64,000 nucleotides of DNA from Streptococcus gallolyticus subsp. gallolyticus DSM 16831 (GCF_002000985.1 NZ_CP018822.1:824001-888000); one strand, 5' to 3'; shown: positions 25,024 to 34,420, counted from the first letter of the stretch. The notes: generated by a model from the letters alone, not told the origin. Numbers and translations are program-made.

Positions 25024-25429
25024 TGGTACAATAAGTGAGTTAATGAGTCCCGATAAGACAATCTGGCGGTTTAATAACGTGTTATTCTTCGTTAGCTCAT
25101 CTTGATATACTTCAGTATTATCTGCGATTTCGCTGCCTTGACTAACCCGCCATTAACCGCGCCATCTCTTTTTAGAAGATGTAGATTGGTACTTTGTAAC
25201 TCTCTTTGTTTTATGGTGAGTAAACTCACTCATAAAACAACGGAAAATCCTATGGGATTTTTCCTAAGAGACTTACTAGGCAAAAAGCATCATTATTATC
25301 GAATGCTGCTTTTTACCGTCGTAACTCGAACGGTAAGTTGATTTTGGAAGAAACCATGGAATTTTTAACAAGTGCTTTTTATGATAACGTATTAAGCAAT
25401 TTTTAAAATTTTTAAGGGGGGACATTTTT
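25024..25429 (+). promoter_or_regulatory. Long structured leader of metK, SAM-III (SMK)-like candidate riboswitch
   Basis: Extended -10 TGGTACAAT at 25024-25032 gives a leader of about 390 nt. Helix GAGTTAATGA (25037-25046) pairs with TCGTTAGCTC (25089-25098), allowing G-U. Directly inside it GTCCC (25047-25051) is complementary to GGGAC (25419-25423) in the metK Shine-Dalgarno, followed by CCCGATAAG and TGGCGG, reminiscent of the SMK box of lactic acid bacterial metK genes. Further hairpins occur at 25208-25238 and 25242-25264. The long insert is atypical. No gene lies here. Confidence 0.5.
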
Positions 25430-26620
25430 ATGTCAGAACGTAAACTTTTCACGTCTGAATCAGTTTCTGAGGGGCATCCAGATAAGATTGCAGACCAAAT
25501 TTCAGATGCTATTTTAGATGCTGTGTTGGAACAAGATCCTGATGCGCACGTTGCGGCAGAAACAGCCGTATATACTGGCTCAGTTCATGTTTTTGGTGAA
25601 ATTTCAACGACAGCTTATGTTGATATTAATCGTATTGTTCGTGATACCATTGCCGAAATTGGTTATACTAATGCTGAATATGGCTTCGCTGCTGAATCGG
25701 TTGGGGTTCACCCGTCATTGGTTGAACAATCACCTGATATTGCACAAGGGGTTAACGAAGCGCTTGAGGTTCGTGGAAATGCAGACCAAGACCCGCTTGA
25801 TTTGATTGGTGCAGGTGACCAAGGGCTAATGTTTGGTTTTGCCATTGATGAAACACCTGAATTAATGCCATTGCCAATTTCACTTTCACATAAATTGGTG
25901 AAGAAATTGGCTGATTTGCGTAAATCTGGTGAGATTTCATACCTTCGTCCAGATGCTAAATCACAAGTAACTGTTGAATATGATGAAAATGACAAGCCAG
26001 TTCGTGTGGACACTGTTGTTATCTCTACACAGCATGACCCAGAAGCGACAAATGACCAAATTCGTCAAGATGTAATTGAAAAAGTTATCAAAGCGGTTAT
26101 TCCAGAAAAATACCTTGATGATAAGACGAAATTCTTCATTAATCCAACTGGACGCTTTGTTATCGGAGGACCTCAAGGTGATTCTGGTTTGACTGGTCGT
26201 AAGATTATTGTTGATACTTATGGTGGCTATGCGCGTCATGGTGGCGGTGCTTTCTCTGGTAAAGATGCGACAAAAGTGGACCGTTCAGCCTCATATGCTG
26301 CGCGTTATATTGCTAAAAATATTGTTGCTGCTGGTTTTGCCACTAAAGCAGAAGTGCAATTGGCATATGCTATTGGTGTAGCGCAACCTGTCTCAGTTCG
26401 TGTGGATACATTTGGCACTAATACCGTTGCTGAAAGCAAATTGGAAGCTGCTGTTCGTGAAGTTTTTGACCTTCGCCCAGCAGGAATCATTCAAATGCTT
26501 GATTTGAAACGTCCAATTTACCGTCAAACGGCTGCATATGGACATATGGGACGTACAGATATTGACCTCCCATGGGAAAAACTTGATAAAGTAGAAGCTT
26601 TGAAAGAAGCGGTGAAATAA
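25430..26620 (+). CDS. metK: S-adenosylmethionine synthetase
   Basis: A 396-residue enzyme making S-adenosylmethionine from ATP and methionine. N-terminal [21 protein letters not shown] binds ATP and Mg; [12 protein letters not shown] is the signature near residue 120; [23 protein letters not shown] segment (here [19 protein letters not shown]) is the second. Full length. The very strong Shine-Dalgarno (six Gs) is complementary to part of the leader, indicating translational control. Transcribed alone with a terminator. Confidence 0.98.
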   Translation: MSERKLFTSESVSEGHPDKIADQISDAILDAVLEQDPDAHVAAETAVYTGSVHVFGEISTTAYVDINRIVRDTIAEIGYTNAEYGFAAESVGVHPSLVEQSPDIAQGVNEALEVRGNADQDPLDLIGAGDQGLMFGFAIDETPELMPLPISLSHKLVKKLADLRKSGEISYLRPDAKSQVTVEYDENDKPVRVDTVVISTQHDPEATNDQIRQDVIEKVIKAVIPEKYLDDKTKFFINPTGRFVIGGPQGDSGLTGRKIIVDTYGGYARHGGGAFSGKDATKVDRSASYAARYIAKNIVAAGFATKAEVQLAYAIGVAQPVSVRVDTFGTNTVAESKLEAAVREVFDLRPAGIIQMLDLKRPIYRQTAAYGHMGRTDIDLPWEKLDKVEALKEAVK

Positions 26621-26625
26621 AAAAT

Positions 26626-26655
26626 AATCGTTGTACCATTGGTGCAGCGATTTTT
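26626..26655. terminator. Terminator between metK and the TetR gene
   Basis: Twelve-bp stem AATCGTTGTACC / GGTGCAGCGATT with 3-nt loop and short T run; probably serves both convergent genes. Confidence 0.75.
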
Positions 26656-26660
26656 GATTG

Positions 26661-27227
26661 TTATAATTCTAGATTCCGTGAAACATTGATAAATATATTG
26701 TTAATGTGTTCTGCAATTTCTTGTGGATTACGCGGATTTTCTTCGGTTAACCAAGAAGAAATAATATTAGAATAACCACCGACAATAAAAAGTAAGCTGT
26801 CTGTGAGTTCTAATGGTGTTTTCGCTTTAATATGCCAAGGAGCATCAATAGATTGATAAATACGGACAGCTGCACGGTTGAATTTCTCAAGGAGCAAATA
26901 AAATTTTTGATTTTTGATAAGTAGGCGCAGGTAATGGCGATTTTGATAGAAATAATCAAGAGTGACGCCTAATATTCCGTTTAAACTTGATTGGTGTAAA
27001 ATCTCACTTTCTAATGAGCGATAATTTGTAATAAAATCATCATAATAGTAATTTAAGATATCTTGTTTATTTGAAAAATAACGATAAAAGGTACGTTTTG
27101 AAATATTTGCTTCATCTAAAATTTCATTAAGCGTCAATTCATCAAAGGTATACAGTTTTAACAAACGGAAAGTGCCTTCGATAATTTTAGATTTAGAGAC
27201 TAAGATTTGTTCTTTTTTACCGTTCAT
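26661..27227 (-). CDS. TetR/AcrR-family transcriptional regulator
   Basis: A 188-residue protein. The N-terminal TetR helix-turn-helix is clear (ELTLNEILDEANISKRTFYRYFSNKQDIL, about 33-61). The C-terminal part resembles the DhaS-type TetR_C domain. It is divergent from an alpha/beta hydrolase gene 170 bases away, so it most likely controls that gene and itself. The inducer is unknown. A palindrome just before its start codon (27244-27258) is a candidate operator. Confidence 0.88.
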   Translation of the reverse strand: MNGKKEQILVSKSKIIEGTFRLLKLYTFDELTLNEILDEANISKRTFYRYFSNKQDILNYYYDDFITNYRSLESEILHQSSLNGILGVTLDYFYQNRHYLRLLIKNQKFYLLLEKFNRAAVRIYQSIDAPWHIKAKTPLELTDSLLFIVGGYSNIISSWLTEENPRNPQEIAEHINNIFINVSRNLEL

Positions 27228-27243
27228 TTAAGCTCTCCTATTT

Positions 27244-27258
27244 GTCACAGTTCGTGAC
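27244..27258. promoter_or_regulatory. Palindrome between TetR gene and hydrolase gene
   Basis: GTCAC / GTGAC with a 5-nt centre. Short, but placed 17 bases before the TetR start codon. A second loose repeat (TATGCTA ... TAGCATA, 27335-27370) lies nearer the hydrolase. Confidence 0.35.
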
Positions 27259-27396
27259 TTGTGTTCAATTATGTGCTACTTTATAACAAATTTATGGCAC
27301 TTCTAGTTTCAAAGTTGTTTTTCATTAAAAAATTGTTATGCTAAAAATGTGCCTTCATTGTAGCATATTTTTGGTAAAAAGGGAGGAATAATTACA

Positions 27397-28521
27397 ATGA
27401 TTGAAACAATTACAGGGATTAAACAGTTTGATTTTCAAATCTTACGTTTTACAGGTGAATTGAGAAAAAGATACCCAGAAGTAAGCCAAGATTTAAAAGT
27501 AATGGGAGAAGCGATTAGTGATTTTGAAACATGGTATGCTTGGTGGTACAGTAGGGCAACATTTTATGAAGATAATCACTTAATTGAAGTGGCAATGACC
27601 TATTATAGAGCTTCTTTATTCTACCTTAGCTTCTTTGATTACAGGAAATACGAAGCTTATAAGTCATTTAGACGATGTTTTGAAATGCACTATCGGCCAT
27701 ATCATTTAAATTATTTTGCTATTCCTTATGGTAAGGGAAAGTTGCCTGCTATTTTTATGCCTAAAAAAGGAGCGGATAGAACTTTAATTGTTATAGGAGG
27801 TTTTGACTCTTTTGCAGAAGAATTGGTTGCGTGGTTTTTACCGTTACAAAATGAGATCAATGCTAATATTATTTTATTTGATGGTCCTGGGCAAGGCTCG
27901 GTACCATTTCAAAAGATATATTTTGAAGCAAACTATGAAAAAGTTGTTACGATAGTTCTTGATTATTTTAAATTAGAGACAGCTGATGCTATTGGTATCT
28001 CGTGGGGTGGCTATTTTGTTCTTAGAGCAGCAGCGTTTGAAAAACGTTTAGAGCGTTGTGTTTGCTTTGATATTTTTTATTCGGCTTTGGATACGCTGAA
28101 GTTACAAACCACGACATTAGAATATTTTTTCTTGAAACAAGCATTGTTTTTTAGACAGAAATATCTTATTAATTCAATTCTGAAATGGCGTGCTAATAAC
28201 GATTTCTCATTAAAATGGATGCTTCAACACGGTACTGATATTACAGGCGAGAAAACTTATTTTGACTTTATTGAAAATATTTCCCAACATTCCTTGCAAG
28301 GATATGCCAATAAGGTGACACAAGATTGCTTATTATTGGCAGGGAGCGAGGATATGTATGTTCCTAAAGAACGTTTAGGAGAGTTAACAAAAGAATTGGT
28401 CAATGCTAAAAGCGTTACAAGTAAATTATTTGATAAAGAAACTGGTGGGGTATTACATTGTCAAATTGACAATATTTTGCCTGCCATCAAAGAAATTATT
28501 TCTTTTTTGCAACAAGATTGA
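27397..28521 (+). CDS. Alpha/beta hydrolase (FrsA/YqiA-like)
   Basis: A 374-residue cytosolic alpha/beta-hydrolase. The N-terminal 110 residues are helical and rich in Tyr/Trp, as in family members with an N-terminal lid or cap. The nucleophile elbow is GISWGG with Ser202; FDGPGQG (161-167) is the family strand-turn; Asp319 (AGSEDMYVP) and His354 (GVLHCQ) complete the triad. The substrate is unknown; related proteins act on esters or C-C bonds. Start after GGGAGG. Divergent from the TetR gene, hence likely under its control. No partner transporter gene is nearby. Confidence 0.85.
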   Translation: MIETITGIKQFDFQILRFTGELRKRYPEVSQDLKVMGEAISDFETWYAWWYSRATFYEDNHLIEVAMTYYRASLFYLSFFDYRKYEAYKSFRRCFEMHYRPYHLNYFAIPYGKGKLPAIFMPKKGADRTLIVIGGFDSFAEELVAWFLPLQNEINANIILFDGPGQGSVPFQKIYFEANYEKVVTIVLDYFKLETADAIGISWGGYFVLRAAAFEKRLERCVCFDIFYSALDTLKLQTTTLEYFFLKQALFFRQKYLINSILKWRANNDFSLKWMLQHGTDITGEKTYFDFIENISQHSLQGYANKVTQDCLLLAGSEDMYVPKERLGELTKELVNAKSVTSKLFDKETGGVLHCQIDNILPAIKEIISFLQQD

Positions 28522-28686
28522 CAATTTTATAGCATTATCATTAGGAATAAATAGATATCAAAATTGTTTTGGGATTTAAAAACTTAACTTGACACATATA
28601 GGTGTGATGATACTGCTAAAATCTTGCGATTTTACTTAAATATTCGAATCTAAAAAATTTTACCACATACAATCTGCTCATTCAGT
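28522..28686. other. Gap between hydrolase and murA
   Basis: No gene. It contains an orphan promoter-like TTGACA (28589) overlapping the near-palindrome ACACATATAGGTGT (28592-28605), then a TAAAATC/GATTTTA hairpin (28617-28634). Confidence 0.4.
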
Positions 28687-28715
28687 TTGTCAATTTGAAT
28701 AATATGTGTTAAAAT
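28687..28715 (+). promoter_or_regulatory. Promoter of the first murA
   Basis: TTGTCA, 17-nt spacer, TAAAAT with a TGT just before it. Confidence 0.7.
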
Positions 28716-28750
28716 GAAAAGGTTGAATTCTAGCAGAAAGTTTTGAATGT

Positions 28751-30010
28751 ATGCGTAAAATTGTAATTAATGGTGGCAAGCCTTTAAAAGGTGAGGTTGC
28801 TATTTCAGGTGCAAAGAATAGTGTAGTTGCTTTGATTCCTGCAGCTATTCTTGCAGATGATATTGTCATATTAGATGGCGTTCCTGCCATTTCCGATGTT
28901 GATAGTTTAATTGAAATCATGGAAATCATGGGCGCCAAAGTGAAAAGAGAAGAAGATACCCTTGAAATTGATCCACGTGGCATAAAAAATCAACCAATAC
29001 CTTATGGTAAGATTAATAGTTTACGTGCCTCTTATTATTTCTATGGTAGTTTGTTAAGTCGTTTTGGTGAGGCTACAGTAGGTCTCCCAGGTGGTTGTGA
29101 CCTTGGACCTCGTCCTATTGATTTGCACCTTAAAGCTTTTGAAGCCATGGGAGCTGCGATTTCGTATGAAGGCGAAGCGATGCGTTTGGCGACAAATGGT
29201 GAGTCTATTCATGGTGCACATATCTATATGGATACGGTTAGTGTTGGAGCAACGATTAATACGATGCTTGCAGCAACTAAGGCAAATGGTCGTACGATTA
29301 TTGAAAATGCTGCACGTGAGCCAGAAATCATTGACGTAGCTACTTTGTTAAACAATATGGGAGCTCACATTCGTGGTGCTGGTACAGATGTGATTACAAT
29401 TGAAGGTGTTGATTACCTTCATGGCACACGTCACCAAGTCATTCCTGACCGTATTGAAGCTGGTACTTATATTGCCATGGCAGCAGCAATGGGTGAGGGG
29501 GTTCGTATTACCAATGTCCTTTATGAACACTTAGAGAGTTACATTGCAAAACTCGAAGAAATGGGCGTTCGTATGACGGTTGAAGAGGATTCTATCTTTG
29601 TTGAAAAACAATCAGTATTGAAAGCCGTATCAGTGAAAACGTCACCATATCCAGGTTTTGCGACTGATTTGCAACAACCAATCACACCGTTGTTGTTAAC
29701 AGCTGAGGGACGTGGTACTATTCTAGATACCATTTATGAAAAACGTACTAATCACGTTGCCGAATTGGTACGAATGGGTGCTGATATTTCTATTGTTGGT
29801 GGTCGTATTGCTTATCAGGGACCTAATAAATTAACAGGAGCTCCTGTTAAAGCGTCTGATTTGCGTGCAGGTGCAGCGCTTGTTATTGCAGGTCTAATGG
29901 CAGAAGGTCAAACAGAAATTACCAACGTTGAATTTATTTTGCGCGGTTATTCAAATATCATTGAAAAATTAACAGCCCTAGGCGCTGATATTAAATTAAT
30001 TGAAGATTAA
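28751..30010 (+). CDS. murA: UDP-N-acetylglucosamine 1-carboxyvinyltransferase (paralogue 1)
   Basis: A 419-residue enzyme transferring enolpyruvate from PEP to UDP-GlcNAc, the first committed step of peptidoglycan synthesis and the fosfomycin target. GAKNSV (20-25) and the catalytic Cys116 ([16 protein letters not shown]) are present, so it is fosfomycin-sensitive by active site. Low-GC Gram-positives carry two copies; a second is at 55424 and differs clearly in sequence. Start MRKIVINGG; a Shine-Dalgarno is weak (AGAAAG). Monocistronic with terminator. Confidence 0.96.
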   Translation: MRKIVINGGKPLKGEVAISGAKNSVVALIPAAILADDIVILDGVPAISDVDSLIEIMEIMGAKVKREEDTLEIDPRGIKNQPIPYGKINSLRASYYFYGSLLSRFGEATVGLPGGCDLGPRPIDLHLKAFEAMGAAISYEGEAMRLATNGESIHGAHIYMDTVSVGATINTMLAATKANGRTIIENAAREPEIIDVATLLNNMGAHIRGAGTDVITIEGVDYLHGTRHQVIPDRIEAGTYIAMAAAMGEGVRITNVLYEHLESYIAKLEEMGVRMTVEEDSIFVEKQSVLKAVSVKTSPYPGFATDLQQPITPLLLTAEGRGTILDTIYEKRTNHVAELVRMGADISIVGGRIAYQGPNKLTGAPVKASDLRAGAALVIAGLMAEGQTEITNVEFILRGYSNIIEKLTALGADIKLIED

Positions 30011-30011
30011 G

Positions 30012-30035
30012 AAGAAGCCTAAGGGCTTCTTTTTT
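30012..30035 (+). terminator. Terminator of the first murA
   Basis: Stem AAGAAGCC / GGCTTCTT, short loop and T run. Confidence 0.85.
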
Positions 30036-30082
30036 GTCGCGCGTGGTCAGATAGCTAGAGACAAAATTAGAACCTCTTGTGA

Positions 30083-30088
30083 TATAAT
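30083..30088 (+). promoter_or_regulatory. -10 of the GNAT-spxR unit, leaderless
   Basis: TATAAT, 6 nt, then ATG; no Shine-Dalgarno. A clear -35 is lacking. Confidence 0.6.
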
Positions 30089-30094
30089 AGAGCT

Positions 30095-30649
30095 ATGGAT
30101 ATTTGGACACGTTTGGGACGTTATGCGTTTTTTGAGACAGAGCGCATGTATTTACGCCCTTTTGCCTATAAGGATAGTCAGGACTTTTTTGAGATTTGTA
30201 GCAATCCTGATAATCTTCGGTTTATTTTTCCAAGTCGAGCTAGTCACCATGAAAGTGATTATCTAATGGTTCATTATTTCATGAAAGAGCCACTTGGGGT
30301 TTGGGCAATTGAAGATAAAAAATCTCATAAAATGATTGGCTGTATTCGATTTGAGAAGATAGATTTGAATCGTTCATCTGCAGAAATTGGCTATTTTTTG
30401 AATCAACAGTTTTGGGGACAAGGCTTGATGACAGAATGCTTGAAAACCTTATGTTTTTTAAGTTTTCAGGAATTTGGCTTTAAAGAATTACATGTTATTG
30501 CCCATGAAGAAAATTTGGCTAGTCAACGTGTTGCGCAAAAATCAGGTTTCAAATTGAAACAACGCTTCAAAGGAAGTGACCGTTATACACGCAAAATGCG
30601 AGATTACGTTGATTATCAAATCAGTAAAGGTGATTATCGTTATGAGTAA
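30095..30649 (+). CDS. GNAT-family N-acetyltransferase (RimJ/RimL-like)
   Basis: A 184-residue acetyltransferase. ETERMYLRPFAYKDSQDFFEICSNPD is the typical RimJ/L N-terminus; AEIGYFLNQQFWGQGLMTE (about 106-124) holds the acetyl-CoA pyrophosphate loop as QFWGQGLMTE; NLASQRVAQKSGF is the C-terminal signature. It may acetylate a ribosomal protein N-terminus or another amine; the substrate is unknown. Start lies 6 bases after TATAAT with no ribosome-binding site. It overlaps the next gene by 8 bases. Confidence 0.88.
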   Translation: MDIWTRLGRYAFFETERMYLRPFAYKDSQDFFEICSNPDNLRFIFPSRASHHESDYLMVHYFMKEPLGVWAIEDKKSHKMIGCIRFEKIDLNRSSAEIGYFLNQQFWGQGLMTECLKTLCFLSFQEFGFKELHVIAHEENLASQRVAQKSGFKLKQRFKGSDRYTRKMRDYVDYQISKGDYRYE

Positions 30650-31925
30650 ACATCAGAAAATTTTAGAGTATTTGGAGAATCTTCCAGTTGGAAAGCGCGT
30701 GAGTGTGCGAAGCATTTCAAATCACTTAAAAGTGAGTGACGGTACGGCTTATCGTGCGATTAAGGAAGCCGAAAACCGTGGCATTGTTGAAACAAGACCG
30801 CGTAGTGGTACGGTTCGTATCGAGAAAAAGCCAGCTGTTCGAATTGAGCGTTTAACCTATTCAGAAATTGCTCGCATTAGTGACTCTGAGGTTCTGGCAG
30901 GTAAGGCTGGGCTTAGTCGTGAATTTAGCAAGTTTTCAATTGGTGCGATGACTCAAGAAAATATTTTACGTTACCTTGTCAAAGGCGGACTTTTGATTGT
31001 CGGCGACCGTGAAAATATTCAACTGTTGGCGCTTGAAAAACACAATGCCATTCTGGTAACGGGTGGATTTCCTGTTTCTGATGAGGTGATTCGTGTCGCT
31101 GACGAGCTTGGAATCCCTGTCATGGTCACGCACTATGACACCTTTACCGTGGCGACGATGATTAACCATGCCCTTTCAAATATTCGAATTAAAACGGATT
31201 TGACGACTGTTGAGCAAGTCTATCAGACTAAGGAAGACTATGGCTTTTTGCAGGAAGGCGATACGATTCGTGAATTTAATGCGATGATTAAACAAACGGC
31301 AAATGTGCGTTTCCCTGTTGTAAATAGTAAAAATGTGGTTATCGGCGTTGTTAGTATGCTAGACGTTGTTGGCAAGGAAAATCATCTTGATATCAAGAGT
31401 ATCATGTCACGTAATCTGATTGTGGCAAAACCGCAAGCCAGTCTTGCTAATATCAGCCAGAAAATGATTTTTGAAGATTTGAATATGCTTCCTGTTGTAG
31501 CAGAGGATTTGACCTTGCTAGGGGTTATTACACGCCGCCAGGCGGTTGAAAATCTGCCAAATCTACAACATTCTAACCTTTATACATACAGCGACCAGAT
31601 TTTATCAAATTTGCAATACGAAGATGGTGTTTACAAATTTGTGGTTGAACCTGCGATGATTGACAATGCTGGAAATTTTGCCCAAGGTGTCTTAACAGAA
31701 TTTATCAAAGATATCAGTGTTCGTGTTTTGACCAAAAAACATCAAAAAAATATCATCATTGAACAACTGATGCTTTATTTTGTACAAGCAGTTCAGATTG
31801 ATGATTGTTTGGTGATTCGCCCACGTGTCATTACTGAAAAACGTCGCAGTTCGGTGATTGACTTTGAAATTCTTTTAGAGGAACAAATCGTCGCCAAAGC
31901 CTTGGTAACAACGAAAATTAATTAA
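30642..31925 (+). CDS. spxR: CBS-HTH-DRTGG domain regulator (SpxR/YtoI type)
   Basis: A 427-residue multidomain protein. Winged helix at 1-65 (SVRSISNHLKVSDGTAYRAIKEAE), DRTGG domain at about 75-180, a pair of CBS domains (around 195-310; VVNSKNVVIGVVSMLDVVG and NMLPVVAEDLTLLGVITRR), and a C-terminal hot-dog thioesterase-like domain (about 320-427). CBS pairs bind adenine nucleotides, so it probably senses energy state. The pneumococcal homologue SpxR activates pyruvate oxidase spxB; no spxB is seen here. Start at ATG giving MSKHQ; overlaps the GNAT gene, so coupled. Confidence 0.85.
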   Translation: MSKHQKILEYLENLPVGKRVSVRSISNHLKVSDGTAYRAIKEAENRGIVETRPRSGTVRIEKKPAVRIERLTYSEIARISDSEVLAGKAGLSREFSKFSIGAMTQENILRYLVKGGLLIVGDRENIQLLALEKHNAILVTGGFPVSDEVIRVADELGIPVMVTHYDTFTVATMINHALSNIRIKTDLTTVEQVYQTKEDYGFLQEGDTIREFNAMIKQTANVRFPVVNSKNVVIGVVSMLDVVGKENHLDIKSIMSRNLIVAKPQASLANISQKMIFEDLNMLPVVAEDLTLLGVITRRQAVENLPNLQHSNLYTYSDQILSNLQYEDGVYKFVVEPAMIDNAGNFAQGVLTEFIKDISVRVLTKKHQKNIIIEQLMLYFVQAVQIDDCLVIRPRVITEKRRSSVIDFEILLEEQIVAKALVTTKIN

Positions 31926-31961
31926 TTAATGGTTACCTTAAGTGACAAAATCATTCCATTT

Positions 31962-31991
31962 TTGACAGTTTGGTGACTATCAGTGTATAAT
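31962..31991 (+). promoter_or_regulatory. Promoter of map
   Basis: TTGACA, 18-nt spacer, TATAAT, about 50 bases before the map start codon. Confidence 0.8.
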
Positions 31992-32042
31992 TAGTGTTAT
32001 TGATGCATTTTTAGAGATTACTAATAGGAGTATATTATTGAT

Positions 32043-32903
32043 ATGATTACATTAAAATCAGCTCGTGAAATTGAAGCAATGGACCGCGCTGGAGATTTTC
32101 TAGCTTCAGTTCACATCGGTTTACGTGAATTGATTAAACCAGGTCTTGATATGTGGGAAGTCGAAGAATACGTTCGTCGTCGCTGTAAAGAAGCAAACGT
32201 TCTTCCACTCCAAATCGGGGTTGATGGTTCTATCATGGACTATCCTTATGCCACATGTTGCGGACTTAATGACGAAGTGGCACACGCTTTTCCTCGCCAT
32301 TACATTTTAAAAGAAGGGGATTTGCTTAAAGTTGATATGGTTTTGAGCGAACCACTTGATAAATCAGTTGTTGACGTTTCAAAATTAAACTTTGACAATG
32401 TCGCACAAGTTAAAAAATACACTGAATCATACTCTGGTGGATTGGCAGACTCATGTTGGGCATATGCTGTTGGTGAGGTGTCTGACGAAGTCAAAAATCT
32501 GATGGATGTTACCAAAGAATGCCTTTATATCGGAATTGAAAAAGCTGTTGTTGGTAACCGTATCGGTGATATTGGCGCAGCTATTCAAGAATATGCTGAA
32601 AGCCGTGGATATGGTGTTGTTCGTGATTTAGTAGGACACGGTGTTGGTCCAACAATGCACGAAGAACCAATGGTACCACACTATGGTAAAGCAGGTCGTG
32701 GTCTCCGTTTGCGTGAAGGTATGGTGTTGACTATCGAGCCAATGATTAATACAGGAACTTGGGAAATTGATACGGACATGAAAACTGGGTGGGCTCATAA
32801 GACGCTTGACGGCGGTTTGTCATGCCAATACGAACATCAATTTGTTATCACCAAAGACGGACCTGTTATTTTAACAAGTCAAGGAGAAGAAAGAACTTAC
32901 TAG
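32043..32903 (+). CDS. map: Methionine aminopeptidase type I
   Basis: A 286-residue metalloprotease removing initiator methionine. Metal ligands: Asp98 (LKVDMV), Asp136 (LADSCW), His199 (VGHGVG), Glu232 (TIEPMI) and Glu264 (CQYEHQF). Between the first two ligands there are about 27 extra residues compared with the E. coli enzyme, a feature known for streptococcal MetAP. Start after TAGGAG. It is followed after one base by the YihY gene, forming a two-gene unit. Confidence 0.96.
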   Translation: MITLKSAREIEAMDRAGDFLASVHIGLRELIKPGLDMWEVEEYVRRRCKEANVLPLQIGVDGSIMDYPYATCCGLNDEVAHAFPRHYILKEGDLLKVDMVLSEPLDKSVVDVSKLNFDNVAQVKKYTESYSGGLADSCWAYAVGEVSDEVKNLMDVTKECLYIGIEKAVVGNRIGDIGAAIQEYAESRGYGVVRDLVGHGVGPTMHEEPMVPHYGKAGRGLRLREGMVLTIEPMINTGTWEIDTDMKTGWAHKTLDGGLSCQYEHQFVITKDGPVILTSQGEERTY

Positions 32904-32904
32904 G

Positions 32905-33837
32905 ATGAATCGTAAGCAGCTTATAGACAAATTAGTGTCTAGATTAGAGTGGCAACCGCTACAGGTTTATTTAAAACATTACCGAAGTGCAGAGATTGAT
33001 CTATCAGCGATTGCTGTCGCTTATTATTTATTGCTGACAGCATTCCCATTGATTGTGATTGCGGCAAATATCTTTCCTTATCTTAACATTGATATTTCAG
33101 TGTTATTGTCTTTCATGGAAAAAAATTTACCGACCAATCTTTACCCCTCTGTTTCGGCAATTACGACAGATATTTTTTCAAAACCTTCTGGTAGTATTTT
33201 GGGAGTTGCGACTTTAACGGCTTTCTGGACAATGTCTAAATCGCTGACCTCTCTACAAAAAGCCATTAACAAAGCTTATGGTGTTTCACAACACAGAGAT
33301 TTTGTGATTGGGCGTTTGATTGGGGTTTTGGCAAGCTTGCTCATTCTTTTCCTATTGACGTTCGTGTTAATCTTTTCTACTTTTTCAAAGGCTGCTTTGC
33401 AAATCATCAGCGCTCACTATGATTTGAGTGATACGGTTGCAACAGTCGTTCTGAATTTGTCCCAACCGGTAACTGTTTTGACGATTGTATTTGGGTTGAT
33501 GTTATTGTATTTCATTCTGCCAAATGTCAAAATCAGACGTTTTCGTTACATTTTACCAGGGACAATTTTCACCTCTTTCGTCATTGTGTTCTTGAATAAT
33601 TTGTTTAGCAATTATATTTTGAGAACCTTTGAACGCATGGTTGACATTAAAACATTTGGTTCGGTTGTGATTTTTGTTTTAATGTTATGGTTTATTTTCC
33701 TCGCGCACATTTTGATTTTGGGGGCTATCTTTAATGCAACCTATCAAGAATTACGTCAAGGAAAAATGGAAAGCAGACGTGGTGACATTCTTTCCATTCT
33801 AACACACCGCAAACAAGATAAAGATACAAAAAAATAA
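32905..33837 (+). CDS. YihY/UPF0761-family membrane protein
   Basis: A 310-residue integral membrane protein with about six hydrophobic segments (for example IAVAYYLLLTAFPLIVIAA, LIGVLASLLILFLLTFVLIF, VVIFVLMLWFIFLAHILILG). It matches the YihY/BrkB family: RSAEIDLSAIAVAYYLLLTAFPL and WTMSKSLTSLQKAINKAYGV are typical. The family was once annotated as ribonuclease BN, which is not supported; function is unknown. It is cotranscribed with map. Confidence 0.88.
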   Translation: MNRKQLIDKLVSRLEWQPLQVYLKHYRSAEIDLSAIAVAYYLLLTAFPLIVIAANIFPYLNIDISVLLSFMEKNLPTNLYPSVSAITTDIFSKPSGSILGVATLTAFWTMSKSLTSLQKAINKAYGVSQHRDFVIGRLIGVLASLLILFLLTFVLIFSTFSKAALQIISAHYDLSDTVATVVLNLSQPVTVLTIVFGLMLLYFILPNVKIRRFRYILPGTIFTSFVIVFLNNLFSNYILRTFERMVDIKTFGSVVIFVLMLWFIFLAHILILGAIFNATYQELRQGKMESRRGDILSILTHRKQDKDTKK

Positions 33838-33860
33838 CACCTGTGGGGGTGTTATTTTTT
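33830..33860. terminator. Bidirectional terminator between YihY and GtrA genes
   Basis: AAATAACACC / GGTGTTATTT with 6-nt loop; T run on plus, A run gives T on minus. It overlaps the ends of both convergent genes. Confidence 0.85.
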
Positions 33861-34277
33861 ATCTTTAAAAATTAATAATTTACTAAACACATAGTTTAAA
33901 ACGATGATAAGGACTTGTGAGAAAACAGTCTCAATCATGTTGACTAATGAAATATTATCATTGACAAATTGTCCGATAATGTGAGGGAATTTTGTGACTA
34001 AAAGGTAAGCTAAAATCAAGTCTAGGGCAAGCGTTGATAGACGTGCGACAAAAAATTTGACAAAACGGTTAAACCAGCCTGTTCGAACTTGATTAAAGAC
34101 GAAGTAGTCGTTTGTAAAGAAGGCAAACACGATAGCAATGACGTTAGCGATAACTGCGGAAGTCGTTGCCGATTGCGTTAGGGCAAAGATGACTAAGCGT
34201 GTTCCCATGTAAACGAGTGTGGCAAGAACACCGAAAAATAAGTATTTAAAAACTTCACTAGATAATAACTTTTTCAT
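33852..34277 (-). CDS. GtrA-family membrane protein
   Basis: A 141-residue protein with four predicted membrane helices, starting FKYLFFGVLATLVYMGTRLVIF, and with NDYFVFNQVRTG between helices 2 and 3, typical of GtrA. Family members are thought to flip or help transfer lipid-linked sugars for cell-wall polysaccharide decoration. No glycosyltransferase gene lies beside it, so its partner is elsewhere. Divergent from queT. Confidence 0.85.
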   Translation of the reverse strand: MKKLLSSEVFKYLFFGVLATLVYMGTRLVIFALTQSATTSAVIANVIAIVFAFFTNDYFVFNQVRTGWFNRFVKFFVARLSTLALDLILAYLLVTKFPHIIGQFVNDNISLVNMIETVFSQVLIIVLNYVFSKLLIFKDKK

Positions 34278-34338
34278 AGAACTACTATACCAAATTTTAA
34301 CAATTTGTGCTATACTTTTAAGCGTTGTGCAAACAACC

Positions 34339-34411
34339 CTTGACGCTTAGTTCCCTTTCGTCAAGCATATTATAGACGTGAAGAGTTGTCGCTCTTTAAC
34401 GTTAAAGGAGA
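34339..34411 (+). promoter_or_regulatory. preQ1-II riboswitch
   Basis: P1 stem CTTGACG / CGTCAAG encloses CTTAGTTCCCTTT; then CATATTATA, a hairpin GAAGAG / CTCTTT, and AACGTTAAAGGAG ending in the Shine-Dalgarno. This matches the class II preQ1 (COG4708) RNA known from Streptococcaceae, which hides the ribosome-binding site when preQ1 is bound. Confidence 0.9.
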
Positions 34412-34420
34412 AAAATTTTT

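Noticed and set aside
25102..25341. 79-codon open frame in the metK leader
   Set aside because: No ribosome-binding site, composition unlike a protein, and it overlaps several strong RNA hairpins.
28511..28560. Terminator after the alpha/beta hydrolase gene
   Set aside because: No stem with a T run is evident directly after the stop codon.
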